From NCBI GenBank assembly GCA_016719105.1, contig JADKAQ010000016.1:205752-269751 (forward strand): a DNA stretch of 64,000 bases, given 5' to 3'. Within the stretch, counting starts at the first letter, position 1. Each line of letters begins with the position of its first letter. Shown in pieces: positions 16,842-25,379 of the stretch. The DNA comes from Gemmatimonadota bacterium (GTDB taxonomy: Bacteria > Gemmatimonadota > Gemmatimonadetes > Gemmatimonadales > Gemmatimonadaceae). The notes under the pieces are model-generated. The model was not told the origin of the DNA, made no database searches, and was given only the letters and a program-made list of their open reading frames with translations. The translations under genes and the position numbers were made by a program.

Positions 16842-17672
16842 TCAGGCCCGGGTTGCCAGCGCCATCGCCACCGCCTGGACCACTCCATCGTCCTCCACGT
16901 TCCCCACCACGTGGCGGGCGAGCGCCAGCGCCGGCGGCTCGGCGTTCCCCATCGCCACCGGCCACCCCACCAGCCGCAACGCGGGCGTGTCATTGAGTCC
17001 ATCGCCTACGTACATCACGTTTTCGAGCGCGACGCCGTACGCGGTGGCGATGGCGCGGACGGCCGATCCCTTGTCCACGCCGGTGCGCGTGAGGTTGACG
17101 AAGACGTGATCGGGGAGCGCCGGCCCTAACGAGGGTGAGACCTCGAGGCCGGGATGGGGTTCGGCGAGTACCGCCGCCAGCTCGTCGTGCGCCAGCAGCC
17201 ACTGGGCGCGCACCACCGGTGGGGGCAATGACTCGAACGCCCGGGGGGCGAAGGCGAGGCCCAGCAGCGAGGCGTGCACGCGAGCAATCTCCGACACGCT
17301 CTCCGTCACGTACTCGTCGTCGCTGTACAGCTCGAGCGGACGGTCACACGCGCGGGCACGCGCCACCAGCATGGACACGGTCTCGGGTGCGAGGGCGCTG
17401 GACTGCGAGCCTCCGCTGCCCAGGTGAAGGACGCTGGCCCCATTCTGGAAACAGTGCCACCCGGCGGCGTCGACGCGCAGGGCCAGGTCGCGCGTGACGC
17501 CGAAGCCCGGACGCCCGGAGCAGATCGCCAGCTGCACGCCGGCGTCCCGTGCCCGGGCGAGGGCGTCCCACACGCCATCACGCACAGCACCGGCGGCTCC
17601 GAGCAACGTCCCGTCGACGTCGAGGCAGATCAGCGCGACGGCGCCGTCGCGCGATGGGGCAGGGCGCGTCAC
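16842..17672 (-). CDS. HAD-superfamily (Cof-type) sugar phosphatase
   Basis: The 276-residue protein is a class IIB HAD hydrolase. Motif I is LICLDVDGTLLG near residue 14, motif II is LAICSGRPG, and motifs III/IV are DKGSAVRAIA and VMYVGDGLNDTPALRLVGWP. An alpha/beta cap of Cof type lies between motifs II and III. Such enzymes dephosphorylate sugar phosphates and similar small substrates in the cytosol. It starts 46 bp after the PTS permease region on the same strand, so it probably forms the last gene of the PTS operon and may act on the imported sugar phosphate, which is inference. Confidence 0.85.
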   Translation of the reverse strand: MTRPAPSRDGAVALICLDVDGTLLGAAGAVRDGVWDALARARDAGVQLAICSGRPGFGVTRDLALRVDAAGWHCFQNGASVLHLGSGGSQSSALAPETVSMLVARARACDRPLELYSDDEYVTESVSEIARVHASLLGLAFAPRAFESLPPPVVRAQWLLAHDELAAVLAEPHPGLEVSPSLGPALPDHVFVNLTRTGVDKGSAVRAIATAYGVALENVMYVGDGLNDTPALRLVGWPVAMGNAEPPALALARHVVGNVEDDGVVQAVAMALATRA

Positions 17673-17718
17673 GCCACCTCAGCCGTCAGCTGCAGCGGTG
17701 CGGCAGGCGGACACGCCA

Positions 17719-18051
17719 TCAGGACGTTGCGCCGACGGGTGCCGCGCTCGCCATTGCCGCCGCGATCCCCGCGGCGTCCTCTCCAACGATCACGTGCACG
17801 ACCCCGCCGTCCAGGCGCATGACACCGCGGGCTCCGGCCCGCGCGAGCGCCCCGTCGTCCGCCCGCGCCGGATCGACGAGCACGACGCGCACGCGCGTGA
17901 TGGCGACCGCCTCGTGGGCCTGGATGTTTCCCGCGCCCCCGAGCGCCGCGACGAGTTCAGCGGCGCGTGTGCGATGCCCCGGAGTGATCGTGACGGCTGC
18001 CGCCGAGGCGGCTTTGGCGGCGGCACCGTTGGGCGCCGTGTCGGTGGGCAC
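17719..18051 (-). pseudogene. Out-of-frame second PTS EIIB-like domain
   Basis: A minus-strand frame next to the permease 3' end encodes an EIIB-like domain: RAAELVAALGGAGNIQAHEA, then ITRVRVVLVDPARADDGALA and GVMRLDGGVVHVIVG. It aligns with the first EIIB domain of the permease, but the phosphorylated Cys of the CITRLR motif is replaced (AVAITRVRV). It lies one frame away from the permease, with the shift around 18040-18075. It was probably a fused regulatory or degenerate second EIIB domain. A sequencing error is the simplest alternative. Confidence 0.6.
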
Positions 18052-19565
18052 ACCCCAGCGGTACTGCGCCCCGCCGCGGCCTGTGGATGCGCCAGGATGT
18101 ACTCCTCCATGTCGGTCTTCAGGTTCTCCGAGCGCGTCCCGAAGATGGCCTGCATCCCGTCGCCGACCTTCACCACGCCCGCGGCGCCTAACGCCTTGAG
18201 CGCGTCGGCGCTGGCGCGCGACACGTCGTGCAGGTCGACGCGCAGGCGGGTGATACAGGCGTCGAGGTTCTTGATGTTGCCCGCCCCCCCGAACGCCGCG
18301 ACGAGCCGTCCCGCCATGCTGTCGCCCGCACCGGCGAGCGCCCCATCGCCCGTTGCCGCCCCCCCCGACTCGTCAGGCAGCGCGACGGCGTCCTCGATCT
18401 CGCGTCCCGGCGTCTTGAGGTCGCGCTTGAGGATCATCGTGCGGAAGAGCGTGAAGTACAGCAGGGCCCACAGCGGCCCGAGCCAGAGGAACCACAACCC
18501 CCGCGTCGAGTTGGAGAAGAGGACGACGTAGTCGATGAGCCCGTGCGAGAACGTCGTGCCGTGCCGGATCCCCAGTTCCACCGAGACGAAGTACGCGAGC
18601 GCGGCCAGGAGCGCGTGCACGATATACAGGAGCGGCGCCACGAACATGAAGGCGAACTCGATCGGCTCGGTGATCCCGGTGAGGAACGACGTGAGCGCCG
18701 CCGAGATCATGATGCCGCCAACCTTGGCGCGGTTCTCCGGGCGGGCCGTGCGCCACATCGCGATCGCCGCCGCCGGCAGCCCCCACATCTTGAACAGGTA
18801 GCCCCCCGCCAGGTACCCCGCCGTGGGATCGCCAGCTGCAAATCGGGGGATCTCGCCGGTGAGCACCTGCCCGGTGGTGGGATCGGTGAACTGTCCCACC
18901 TGGAAGAAGAACGGGACGTTCCAGATGTGGTGCAGCCCGAACGGGATGAGCGAGCGCTCGACGACCCCGTAGATCGAGAAAGCCAACGCGGGATTGCTGC
19001 TCGCCGCCCAGTGCGAGAAGACGTCGATCTGGTGCCCGATCGGCGGCCAGACGACGCTGAGCACGATCCCGGCCAGGACGGCGCCGAGCGCCGTCAGGAT
19101 CGGGACCGAACGCTTGCCGGCGAAAAACCCGAGGTAGGCGGGGAGCGTAACGCGATAAAAGCGATTGAACAGGAGGGCGGCCACGGTGCCGATCAGGATC
19201 CCGCCGAAGACGCCGGTCTCGATCGACGGCATCCCCAGGATCTGCTTGGGATCGTAGCCCACCAGCGGGGCCATGACCCCCATCGTGGCGATCATGACCG
19301 CGAACCCCACCACCGCGGCCAGCGCCGCCACACCGTCGTTCCCCGTCAGCCCCAACGCCACACCGATCGCGAAGATGAGCGGGAGGTTCCCGAAGATCGC
19401 GTTCCCGGCCTGGGCCATGACGCTGGAGACGATGGCCGGGAGCACGCTGAACTTGGCGCTCCCCACGCCGAGCAGGATGCCGGCCGCCGGGAGGACCGAC
19501 ACCGGGAGCATCAACGACTTGCCGATCTTCTGCAGCCACCCGAAGGCGGCGCGTCCCTGACTCAT
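17790..19565 (-). CDS. PTS glucose/N-acetylglucosamine-type EIIC-EIIB permease
   Basis: The protein begins MSQGRAAFGWLQKIGKSLML. Ten or so membrane segments of the EIIC glucose family follow, with GLHHIWNVPFFFQVG and the substrate-site motif TGITEPIEFAFMFVAPLLY. An EIIB domain follows near residue 430 with the phospho-Cys motif NLDACITRLRVDL. It imports and phosphorylates a hexose. The final stretch after YILAHPQAAAGRSTAG is out of frame with the second EIIB-like domain, so the last 90 or so residues shown by this frame are probably artefactual. The ATG at 19565 has GGAG about 10 nt upstream. It follows the EI fusion gene by 59 bp. Confidence 0.85.
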   Translation of the reverse strand: MSQGRAAFGWLQKIGKSLMLPVSVLPAAGILLGVGSAKFSVLPAIVSSVMAQAGNAIFGNLPLIFAIGVALGLTGNDGVAALAAVVGFAVMIATMGVMAPLVGYDPKQILGMPSIETGVFGGILIGTVAALLFNRFYRVTLPAYLGFFAGKRSVPILTALGAVLAGIVLSVVWPPIGHQIDVFSHWAASSNPALAFSIYGVVERSLIPFGLHHIWNVPFFFQVGQFTDPTTGQVLTGEIPRFAAGDPTAGYLAGGYLFKMWGLPAAAIAMWRTARPENRAKVGGIMISAALTSFLTGITEPIEFAFMFVAPLLYIVHALLAALAYFVSVELGIRHGTTFSHGLIDYVVLFSNSTRGLWFLWLGPLWALLYFTLFRTMILKRDLKTPGREIEDAVALPDESGGAATGDGALAGAGDSMAGRLVAAFGGAGNIKNLDACITRLRVDLHDVSRASADALKALGAAGVVKVGDGMQAIFGTRSENLKTDMEEYILAHPQAAAGRSTAGVCPPTRRPTVPPPKPPRRQPSRSLRGIAHAPLNSSRRSGARETSRPTRRSPSRACASCSSIRRGRTTGRSRGPEPAVSCAWTAGSCT

Positions 19566-19624
19566 CTGGGAGTGCTCCGAAGGAGAAGTGGCGTCACGCG
19601 TGACACCGAGAAAGCGATCCGACC

Positions 19625-22198
19625 TTACCCATGACGCGCCGCGACGATGGCCCGCACCTCGGCCCCGTCGGCCGCATCGAGGGCCTGTCGCGCCGTGTCC
19701 TGGCACTCGGCGAGCGACAGCGAGCGCACGCGCGCCTTCACCGCCGGCACCAGCGGAATGTCGGCACTGAGTTCGTCCACGCCGAGTCCTACGAGGACGG
19801 GGATGGCGTGCAGGTCGCCGGCCAGTGCACCGCAGATGCCGACCCAGCGCTTGTGGGCGCGTGCCCCGGCCACGGTGCGCTCGATGAGGCGCAGCACCGA
19901 CGGGTGCAACGCGTCGACCTGCGGGGCGAGGCGCGGGTTGGTACGGTCCATCGCCAGCGTGTACTGCGTGAGGTCGTTGGTCCCGATCGAGAAGAAGTCG
20001 GCCTCGCGCGCGAAGCGCTCGGCGATGAGCGCCGCCGCCGGAATCTCGATCATGATCCCGACCGGGATGGGCGCCACGCCTAACGCTTCGCGTTCGTGGT
20101 CCACCAGCGCCTTGGCGGCGCGCCACTCGGCCAGGGTGGCGATCATCGGGAACATCATCGCCACCTTCCCGGTCTTCGACGCGCGCAGGATGGCCCGCAC
20201 CTGCGTGCGGAACAGCTCGGGGCGGGCCAGCGTGAGGCGGACGCCGCGCTCTCCCAGGAAGGGGTTGAGCTCGGTGGCCACATCGAGGTAGGGGAGCGGC
20301 TTGTCGCCCCCGACGTCGAGCGTGCGGATCACGAGGATGCGCTCTGGACCGAGCGCGCGCGCAACGGTCCGGTAGCTGTTGGTCTGCTCGTCCTCGTCGG
20401 GCGCGGTGCGCCGATCCATGAAGAGGAACTCGCTGCGCAGCAGCCCCACCCCCTCGCCCCCCACCTCGGGGACGCGAGCCCCCTCTGCCACCGCACCGAT
20501 GTTGGCCACCACTTCCATGCGATGGCCGTCGCGCGTGATCGCTGGCGCCATCGCCAGCGCCAGTTCACGTCCGCGACGGTCGGCATCGACCGCCTGTCGC
20601 TCGACGATGCGCGCCTCGTCGGCCGCGCTCGGCGCCGTGTTGACCGTCCCGCGGTCACCGTCCACGGCCACGCGAGTGCCGGCGGGGAGAGCAAGAATGC
20701 GGGGGTCGACACCGGCGACCGCCGGGAGCCCCAGTCCGCGCGCGAGGATGGCCACGTGCGACGTCGCACTCCCCATCGTCGTGCACAGGGCGCGAACGCG
20801 CGTGCGGTCGAGTCCTGCCGTGTCGGACGGCGTCAGGTCCTCTGCCACGACGATCGAGTCGGGGGGCACGTCCACCGGTGCCGAGCCACCAACGAGGAGA
20901 TGCAGCACGCGTCGCCCGACGTCGCTGAGGTCGGTGGCGCGACCGCGGAGGACGGCGTTGTCGAGTGCGTGCAGCCGGTCGACTTGCGAGCGATAGGCCT
21001 GGCGCCAGGCGTGCGCGGCCGAGTCGCCGGCGCGGATGTGCGCCGCCGCCCGGTCGAGCACTTCGGGGTCCTCGAGCAGTTCCTGGTGCGCGACGAAGAT
21101 GGCCGCATGGTCGGCATCGGCCTCTGCACTCAGGCGCTCCCGCAACCCCTCGAGCTGGAGGTGAGCCGCAGCGATCGCTGATTCCATCGCGCGCTGTTCC
21201 TGGATGGGATCGGCCCCTCGCTCCTCCACGACCGCTTCGTCGTGACGCAGATGGAAGACGTGTCCGATCGCGAGCCCCGGCGACGCCGCAACGCCGCGCA
21301 GCACCCCCTCGGCCAGCGGCTCCGCTGGAGTCACGGCGGCTGGAGCGGCGGCGGCGGGCCGAACGTGACTCGCGGACTCGCGCGCCAACTCGCCCGCGGA
21401 CGCATCGAGGTCGGTGGCCAGGATGCCGAGCAGTGCCGCGATCGCCTCGGCCGCGTCGGCGCCACGTCCGACGACGGTAAGGGCGTCGCCGCCGCCCACC
21501 TCGAGCGCCATGATGGAGACCACACTGCGGGCGTTGGCTTCGCGATCGCCTTTCTGCAGCCGCAGGTCGGCGGCAAAGCGCCGGGCCGTGGCCGCGACAA
21601 CGGCGGCGGGACGCGCGTGGAGTCCGGTGCGCGAGGCGACGACCACCGGTGGCGAGGTAACGGTGTCGGCGCCGGCGTCGACTGGTGCGGCGGCCGTGCT
21701 GGCCGCGGCCGGGATGTCGATCTCCAGAAGGACATCGCGTCCGGCGACCACCGTCCCCGTGCGTGGCCGGAGCGCGGAGATGCGGTCGACGTTGGAGACC
21801 AGGATTTCCGTCAGCAGCGATCGCGCGCGACGAGCGACGACATCGGCGTCGAAGCGGAGGAGGAGCTCGCCGGCCCGCACCTGCTGCCCCGCCTTCACGG
21901 CCGGATGGAAGCCGGCCCCCTGCAGCAGTACGGTATCGAGCCCGACGTGGATCACGAGCTCGAGCCCGGCCACGTCGAGTGTGACCGCGTGCGCGGAGCG
22001 GTGCACCTGCCGGACGACGGCATCGCACGGCGCGACGATCTCGTTGCCGACAGGGTCGATGGAGATCCCATCGCCGGCGAGGCGCTGGGCGAAGACGGGG
22101 TCGGGGACCTCGTCGAGAGGGACGACGACGCCCGAGACGGGGGCGAGCAGCGTCAGCGTCGTGTAGGCGGCGATCGGCGCGATGAGGGGCTCCGGCAT
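19625..22198 (-). CDS. PTS multiphosphoryl transfer protein (EIIA-HPr-EI fusion)
   Basis: The 857-residue protein fuses three phosphotransfer modules. A glucose-type EIIA (residues 10-145) has His70 and phospho-His84 in LVIHVGLDTV. An HPr (about 183-270) has His194 in SRTGLHARPAAVV. Enzyme I (about 295-857) has the active His481 in GSATSHVAILARGLGLPAV, the PEP-binding FFSIGTNDLTQYTLAMDR and a Cys in VGICGALAGD. It passes phosphate from PEP to the permease encoded next. The frame is open far upstream, but homology starts at the ATG at 22198. It is the first gene of the PTS operon and diverges from the DUF5107 gene. Confidence 0.93.
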   Translation of the reverse strand: MPEPLIAPIAAYTTLTLLAPVSGVVVPLDEVPDPVFAQRLAGDGISIDPVGNEIVAPCDAVVRQVHRSAHAVTLDVAGLELVIHVGLDTVLLQGAGFHPAVKAGQQVRAGELLLRFDADVVARRARSLLTEILVSNVDRISALRPRTGTVVAGRDVLLEIDIPAAASTAAAPVDAGADTVTSPPVVVASRTGLHARPAAVVAATARRFAADLRLQKGDREANARSVVSIMALEVGGGDALTVVGRGADAAEAIAALLGILATDLDASAGELARESASHVRPAAAAPAAVTPAEPLAEGVLRGVAASPGLAIGHVFHLRHDEAVVEERGADPIQEQRAMESAIAAAHLQLEGLRERLSAEADADHAAIFVAHQELLEDPEVLDRAAAHIRAGDSAAHAWRQAYRSQVDRLHALDNAVLRGRATDLSDVGRRVLHLLVGGSAPVDVPPDSIVVAEDLTPSDTAGLDRTRVRALCTTMGSATSHVAILARGLGLPAVAGVDPRILALPAGTRVAVDGDRGTVNTAPSAADEARIVERQAVDADRRGRELALAMAPAITRDGHRMEVVANIGAVAEGARVPEVGGEGVGLLRSEFLFMDRRTAPDEDEQTNSYRTVARALGPERILVIRTLDVGGDKPLPYLDVATELNPFLGERGVRLTLARPELFRTQVRAILRASKTGKVAMMFPMIATLAEWRAAKALVDHEREALGVAPIPVGIMIEIPAAALIAERFAREADFFSIGTNDLTQYTLAMDRTNPRLAPQVDALHPSVLRLIERTVAGARAHKRWVGICGALAGDLHAIPVLVGLGVDELSADIPLVPAVKARVRSLSLAECQDTARQALDAADGAEVRAIVAARHG

Positions 22199-22324
22199 GG
22201 GATGCGAGGTGACGCAGGGAATCGTGGCGAGCGGAAGCCCCGATTGGAAGAGGCTCGCACGGTCCCCTCCGCATCTGCTCCTGCTGACTCGCGATCGCGC
22301 CCGGGCCGGCGCATCTTCACGCCC

Positions 22325-25321
22325 ATGCGAGACTTCTCCGCCTGCCGCCGCCCCCGCGCTGTTTTCGTCGCCGTCGCCGCGGCCTGTCTCACCCTTGCGG
22401 TTCCGCTCGTGCTGCGTGCCCAGCCGTCCACACGCGCCCGGGCATGGGAGGGGACGCTCACTCTGCCGACGTACGACGAAGGGCGGCCGGACGTGAACCC
22501 GCCCTTCGACCTCCTGCAGCCGGCGGGGCGCCCCAACTATCCGTACACCATCCGCGACGTCCTCACCGACGTGCGGCGGCCGCGCGCCTGGCGCGCCCTC
22601 TTTCTCGAGAACGAGTACCTCAAGTGCTCGGTCCTCCCCGACCTTGGCGGGCACCTGTACTCGTGCACCGACAAGGTGAACGGCCAGGAGATGTTCTACG
22701 CCAACGGGTCGATCAAGGTCTCCAACATCGCTTATCGCGGGTCGTGGGCGGCCTTCGGGATCGAGTTCAACTTCCCGGTCTCGCACAACTGGATGACGAC
22801 CTCGCCGGTGGACTTTGCCCTGCGCGAGGAGGCGGACGGCAGCGCCTCGGTCTGGGTGGGGAACGTCGATCGGCCCTACGGGATGCAGTGGACGGTGAAG
22901 CTCACCCTGCGCCCCGGCACGGCGCTGTTGGAGCAGCACACCACGCTCTACAACCGCAGCGACGTGCGCCGCCGCTTCTACTGGTGGACCAACGCCGGGG
23001 TGCGCGCCTTCGACGACACGCAGATCCTCTACCCCATGAAGTTCACCGCGTCGCACGGCTTTGCCGACGTCGACACCTGGCCGGTGGATTCTCGCGGGAC
23101 CGACAACTCCGTCCTGAAGAACCACATCTACGGCCCGGTGTCGCGCTTTGCGCATGCAAGCCGAGAGGGGTTCATGGGGATCTGGCATCCGCGCACCAAC
23201 GCCGGCGTCGCGCACTACGCCCCGCCCGAGGAACTGCCGGCCAAGAAGATCTGGTCGTGGGGGGTGGACGCCGATGCGCTCGATTGGCGGCGCCAACTCT
23301 CCGACGACTCCAGCGCCTACGTGGAGATCCAGGCGGGGCTCTTCCGCGACCAGGAGACGTACGGCTTCCTGCAGCCGCAGGATGCGGTGTCGTTTCGCGA
23401 GTACTGGATGCCGCTGCGCGCGATCGGGGGGCTCACGCGGATGAACCCCAACGGGGCGTTGCACCTCGAGGCGGTGCAGGTGGGCGCGGACTCGCTGGAG
23501 ATTCGCGCGACGGTGCAGCTGACGAGGCGACTCGATGGCGGGCGCGTGACGCTGGCGGCAGGGCGCACGGAAGCGACGGCGACGACTGGGCTTTCGCCCG
23601 ACCGCGTCACGCGGCTCGTCGTGCGCGTCCCCCAGGGAACACCACCGGCGCACGTCGAGCTTCGCGGGGCCGACGGCACCGTCCTGATGCAGCACACGCA
23701 GGGCGTCTTCGACTATCTCCCCGACTCGCTGGTGAAGGTGGGTCGGCAGCCCGCGCACGCCTGGCGTGCCCCGGTCGAGCGTCGCGAGGGCGACTGGCTC
23801 TCGTACGGCGAGGACCGCGAGGTGAACGGCGACCAACTCGGCGCGTTAGGCGCCTATCGGTCTGGGCTGATGGTCAATCCGCTCGACCTTTCGCTGCTGC
23901 GCGCCTCGGCCCGACTGGAAGTGTCGCTGGGACACCACGTGCTGGGCGTGGAGCACGCCACGCAGGCCCTCGCGCTGCAGCCGGCGGACCATGAGATGGC
24001 CTACTACCGCGGGCTGGGCCGCCTGGCGCTGCACGACACCGCCCGCGCCCGCGTCGACTTCGAGCAGGCGCGCCAGTTTGGGCCCACGCGCGCGGCCGCC
24101 ATCCTCGCGCTCGCGCGCTGCGGCGTCCCGTTGTACGGCGACATGACGACGCCCCTCGCGCAGGTCGTCAGCGGCGCTGCGTCAGCGCGCGCGACGCGGC
24201 TACACGAGACTCGCCTCCTCGCGGCGTGGCGCCTCTCGCGAATGCCGCGCGGTGGCGTGTCGCTCGACCTGCGCGCGCTGGCGGACAGCGTGCTGGCGGC
24301 AGCGCCAGCCAGCAACCTTGCGCGTTGGTTGCACCGCGAGATCGCCGGGGGCGACTCGGCGCTCGCCGTGCACCTGGCGGGAGACGCCGAGCGCGTGCTG
24401 GAGGTCGCCGACGCGCTCCTCGACGCGCGCGCGGACTCGGAAGCGGTCGCCCTGCTCGCCACCCGCTGGCCCGATGACGGGCGCGTGGTGCGCGAGGCGG
24501 GGATGCCACATCCCAACCAGCACGTGTTGGTGGCGTACTACCGGGCCTTCGCCTCGAGCCGGGCAGGACGCGATCCCGCCGCGCTGCTCGACAGCGCCAC
24601 CGCGCTTCCGCTCACCTATGTGTTCCCCAACCGGCCGCGCGATCGTGAGGTGCTGGAGTGGGCCCAGCGCGCGCGCCCCAGGGACGCCTCGGCCCGCTAC
24701 CTGCTGGGGATGCTCGCCATGCAGCGCGGCGACGTGCGCGACGCGTCGGCGATGTGGAGCAGCGTGCTCGCGGCACGTCCGACGGGGGTCCCGGCACTGC
24801 ATCGGAATCTCGTCCAGGCATTGCTCCTGACGGGTGCGGATCCGGCGAGCGTCGTCGCCGTGTCGGCCGAAGCGACGCGGGCCGAGCCCTCCAACCCCGA
24901 GGTGTGGGTCATCCACGACTCGCTCATGGCCCGGACCGGGAAGAGCGCCACTGAGCGTGCGGCGCAACTCGACCGCTACCCCGACAAGCCGGGGATGCCG
25001 ACCGCGCTCGTCTATCGTTATGCACGCCTCCTTGCCGCGGCCGGTCGCTTCGACGACGCCGAGGCGCTCTTCGCCGATCGATTCTTCTCGCGCGTGGAAG
25101 GGGGGACGAACCCGCGCGGCGTCTGGCTCGAGGTGCGCGTGGCGCGCGCCGAGGCGCTGGCGCGGGCAGGGAAGTGCAGCGACGCTCGGCGTGTTCTGAC
25201 CTCACTCGCCCGCCCAGTCGCACGCCGAGCCTTCACCAACGACGGCATGCGAGAACAGCTCGCGAAGCCCCCCATCGCCGCGCGCGTGAAGTCCATCGAG
25301 CAGCGCTGCGCACCGTCATGA
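22325..25321 (+). CDS. Exported DUF5107 and TPR protein
   Basis: The 998-residue protein has a signal peptide (VFVAVAAACLTLAVPLVLRA). A DUF5107 domain (about residues 40-400) follows, recognisable by LFLENEYLKCSVLPDLGGHL, GIEFNFPVSHNW and FYWWTNAGVRAFDDTQ. This is an aldose-1-epimerase-like beta-sandwich. The second half is a long helical TPR array. Proteins of this build are thought to bind or process carbohydrates in the periplasm. The neighbouring PTS operon makes a sugar link plausible but unproven. The ATG at 22325 gives the compact signal peptide; the longer frame runs antisense to the PTS gene. Confidence 0.85.
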   Translation: MRDFSACRRPRAVFVAVAAACLTLAVPLVLRAQPSTRARAWEGTLTLPTYDEGRPDVNPPFDLLQPAGRPNYPYTIRDVLTDVRRPRAWRALFLENEYLKCSVLPDLGGHLYSCTDKVNGQEMFYANGSIKVSNIAYRGSWAAFGIEFNFPVSHNWMTTSPVDFALREEADGSASVWVGNVDRPYGMQWTVKLTLRPGTALLEQHTTLYNRSDVRRRFYWWTNAGVRAFDDTQILYPMKFTASHGFADVDTWPVDSRGTDNSVLKNHIYGPVSRFAHASREGFMGIWHPRTNAGVAHYAPPEELPAKKIWSWGVDADALDWRRQLSDDSSAYVEIQAGLFRDQETYGFLQPQDAVSFREYWMPLRAIGGLTRMNPNGALHLEAVQVGADSLEIRATVQLTRRLDGGRVTLAAGRTEATATTGLSPDRVTRLVVRVPQGTPPAHVELRGADGTVLMQHTQGVFDYLPDSLVKVGRQPAHAWRAPVERREGDWLSYGEDREVNGDQLGALGAYRSGLMVNPLDLSLLRASARLEVSLGHHVLGVEHATQALALQPADHEMAYYRGLGRLALHDTARARVDFEQARQFGPTRAAAILALARCGVPLYGDMTTPLAQVVSGAASARATRLHETRLLAAWRLSRMPRGGVSLDLRALADSVLAAAPASNLARWLHREIAGGDSALAVHLAGDAERVLEVADALLDARADSEAVALLATRWPDDGRVVREAGMPHPNQHVLVAYYRAFASSRAGRDPAALLDSATALPLTYVFPNRPRDREVLEWAQRARPRDASARYLLGMLAMQRGDVRDASAMWSSVLAARPTGVPALHRNLVQALLLTGADPASVVAVSAEATRAEPSNPEVWVIHDSLMARTGKSATERAAQLDRYPDKPGMPTALVYRYARLLAAAGRFDDAEALFADRFFSRVEGGTNPRGVWLEVRVARAEALARAGKCSDARRVLTSLARPVARRAFTNDGMREQLAKPPIAARVKSIEQRCAPS

Positions 25322-25330
25322 CAAACGAAA

Positions 25331-25361
25331 GAGGGCCGCATCCCCGATGCGGCCCTCTCTC
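25331..25361. terminator. Rho-independent terminator, likely bidirectional
   Basis: AGAGGGCCGCATC, a CCC loop and GATGCGGCCCTCTCT form a strong GC-rich hairpin exactly between two convergent genes. The minus-strand reading has an AAGAG/TTTCG context rather than a clean T-tract, so it may be intrinsic in one direction only. GTCTCCCGTCTCCC follows, another member of the short GGGAGAC repeats. Confidence 0.75.
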
Positions 25362-25379
25362 GTCTCCCGTCTCCCGATC

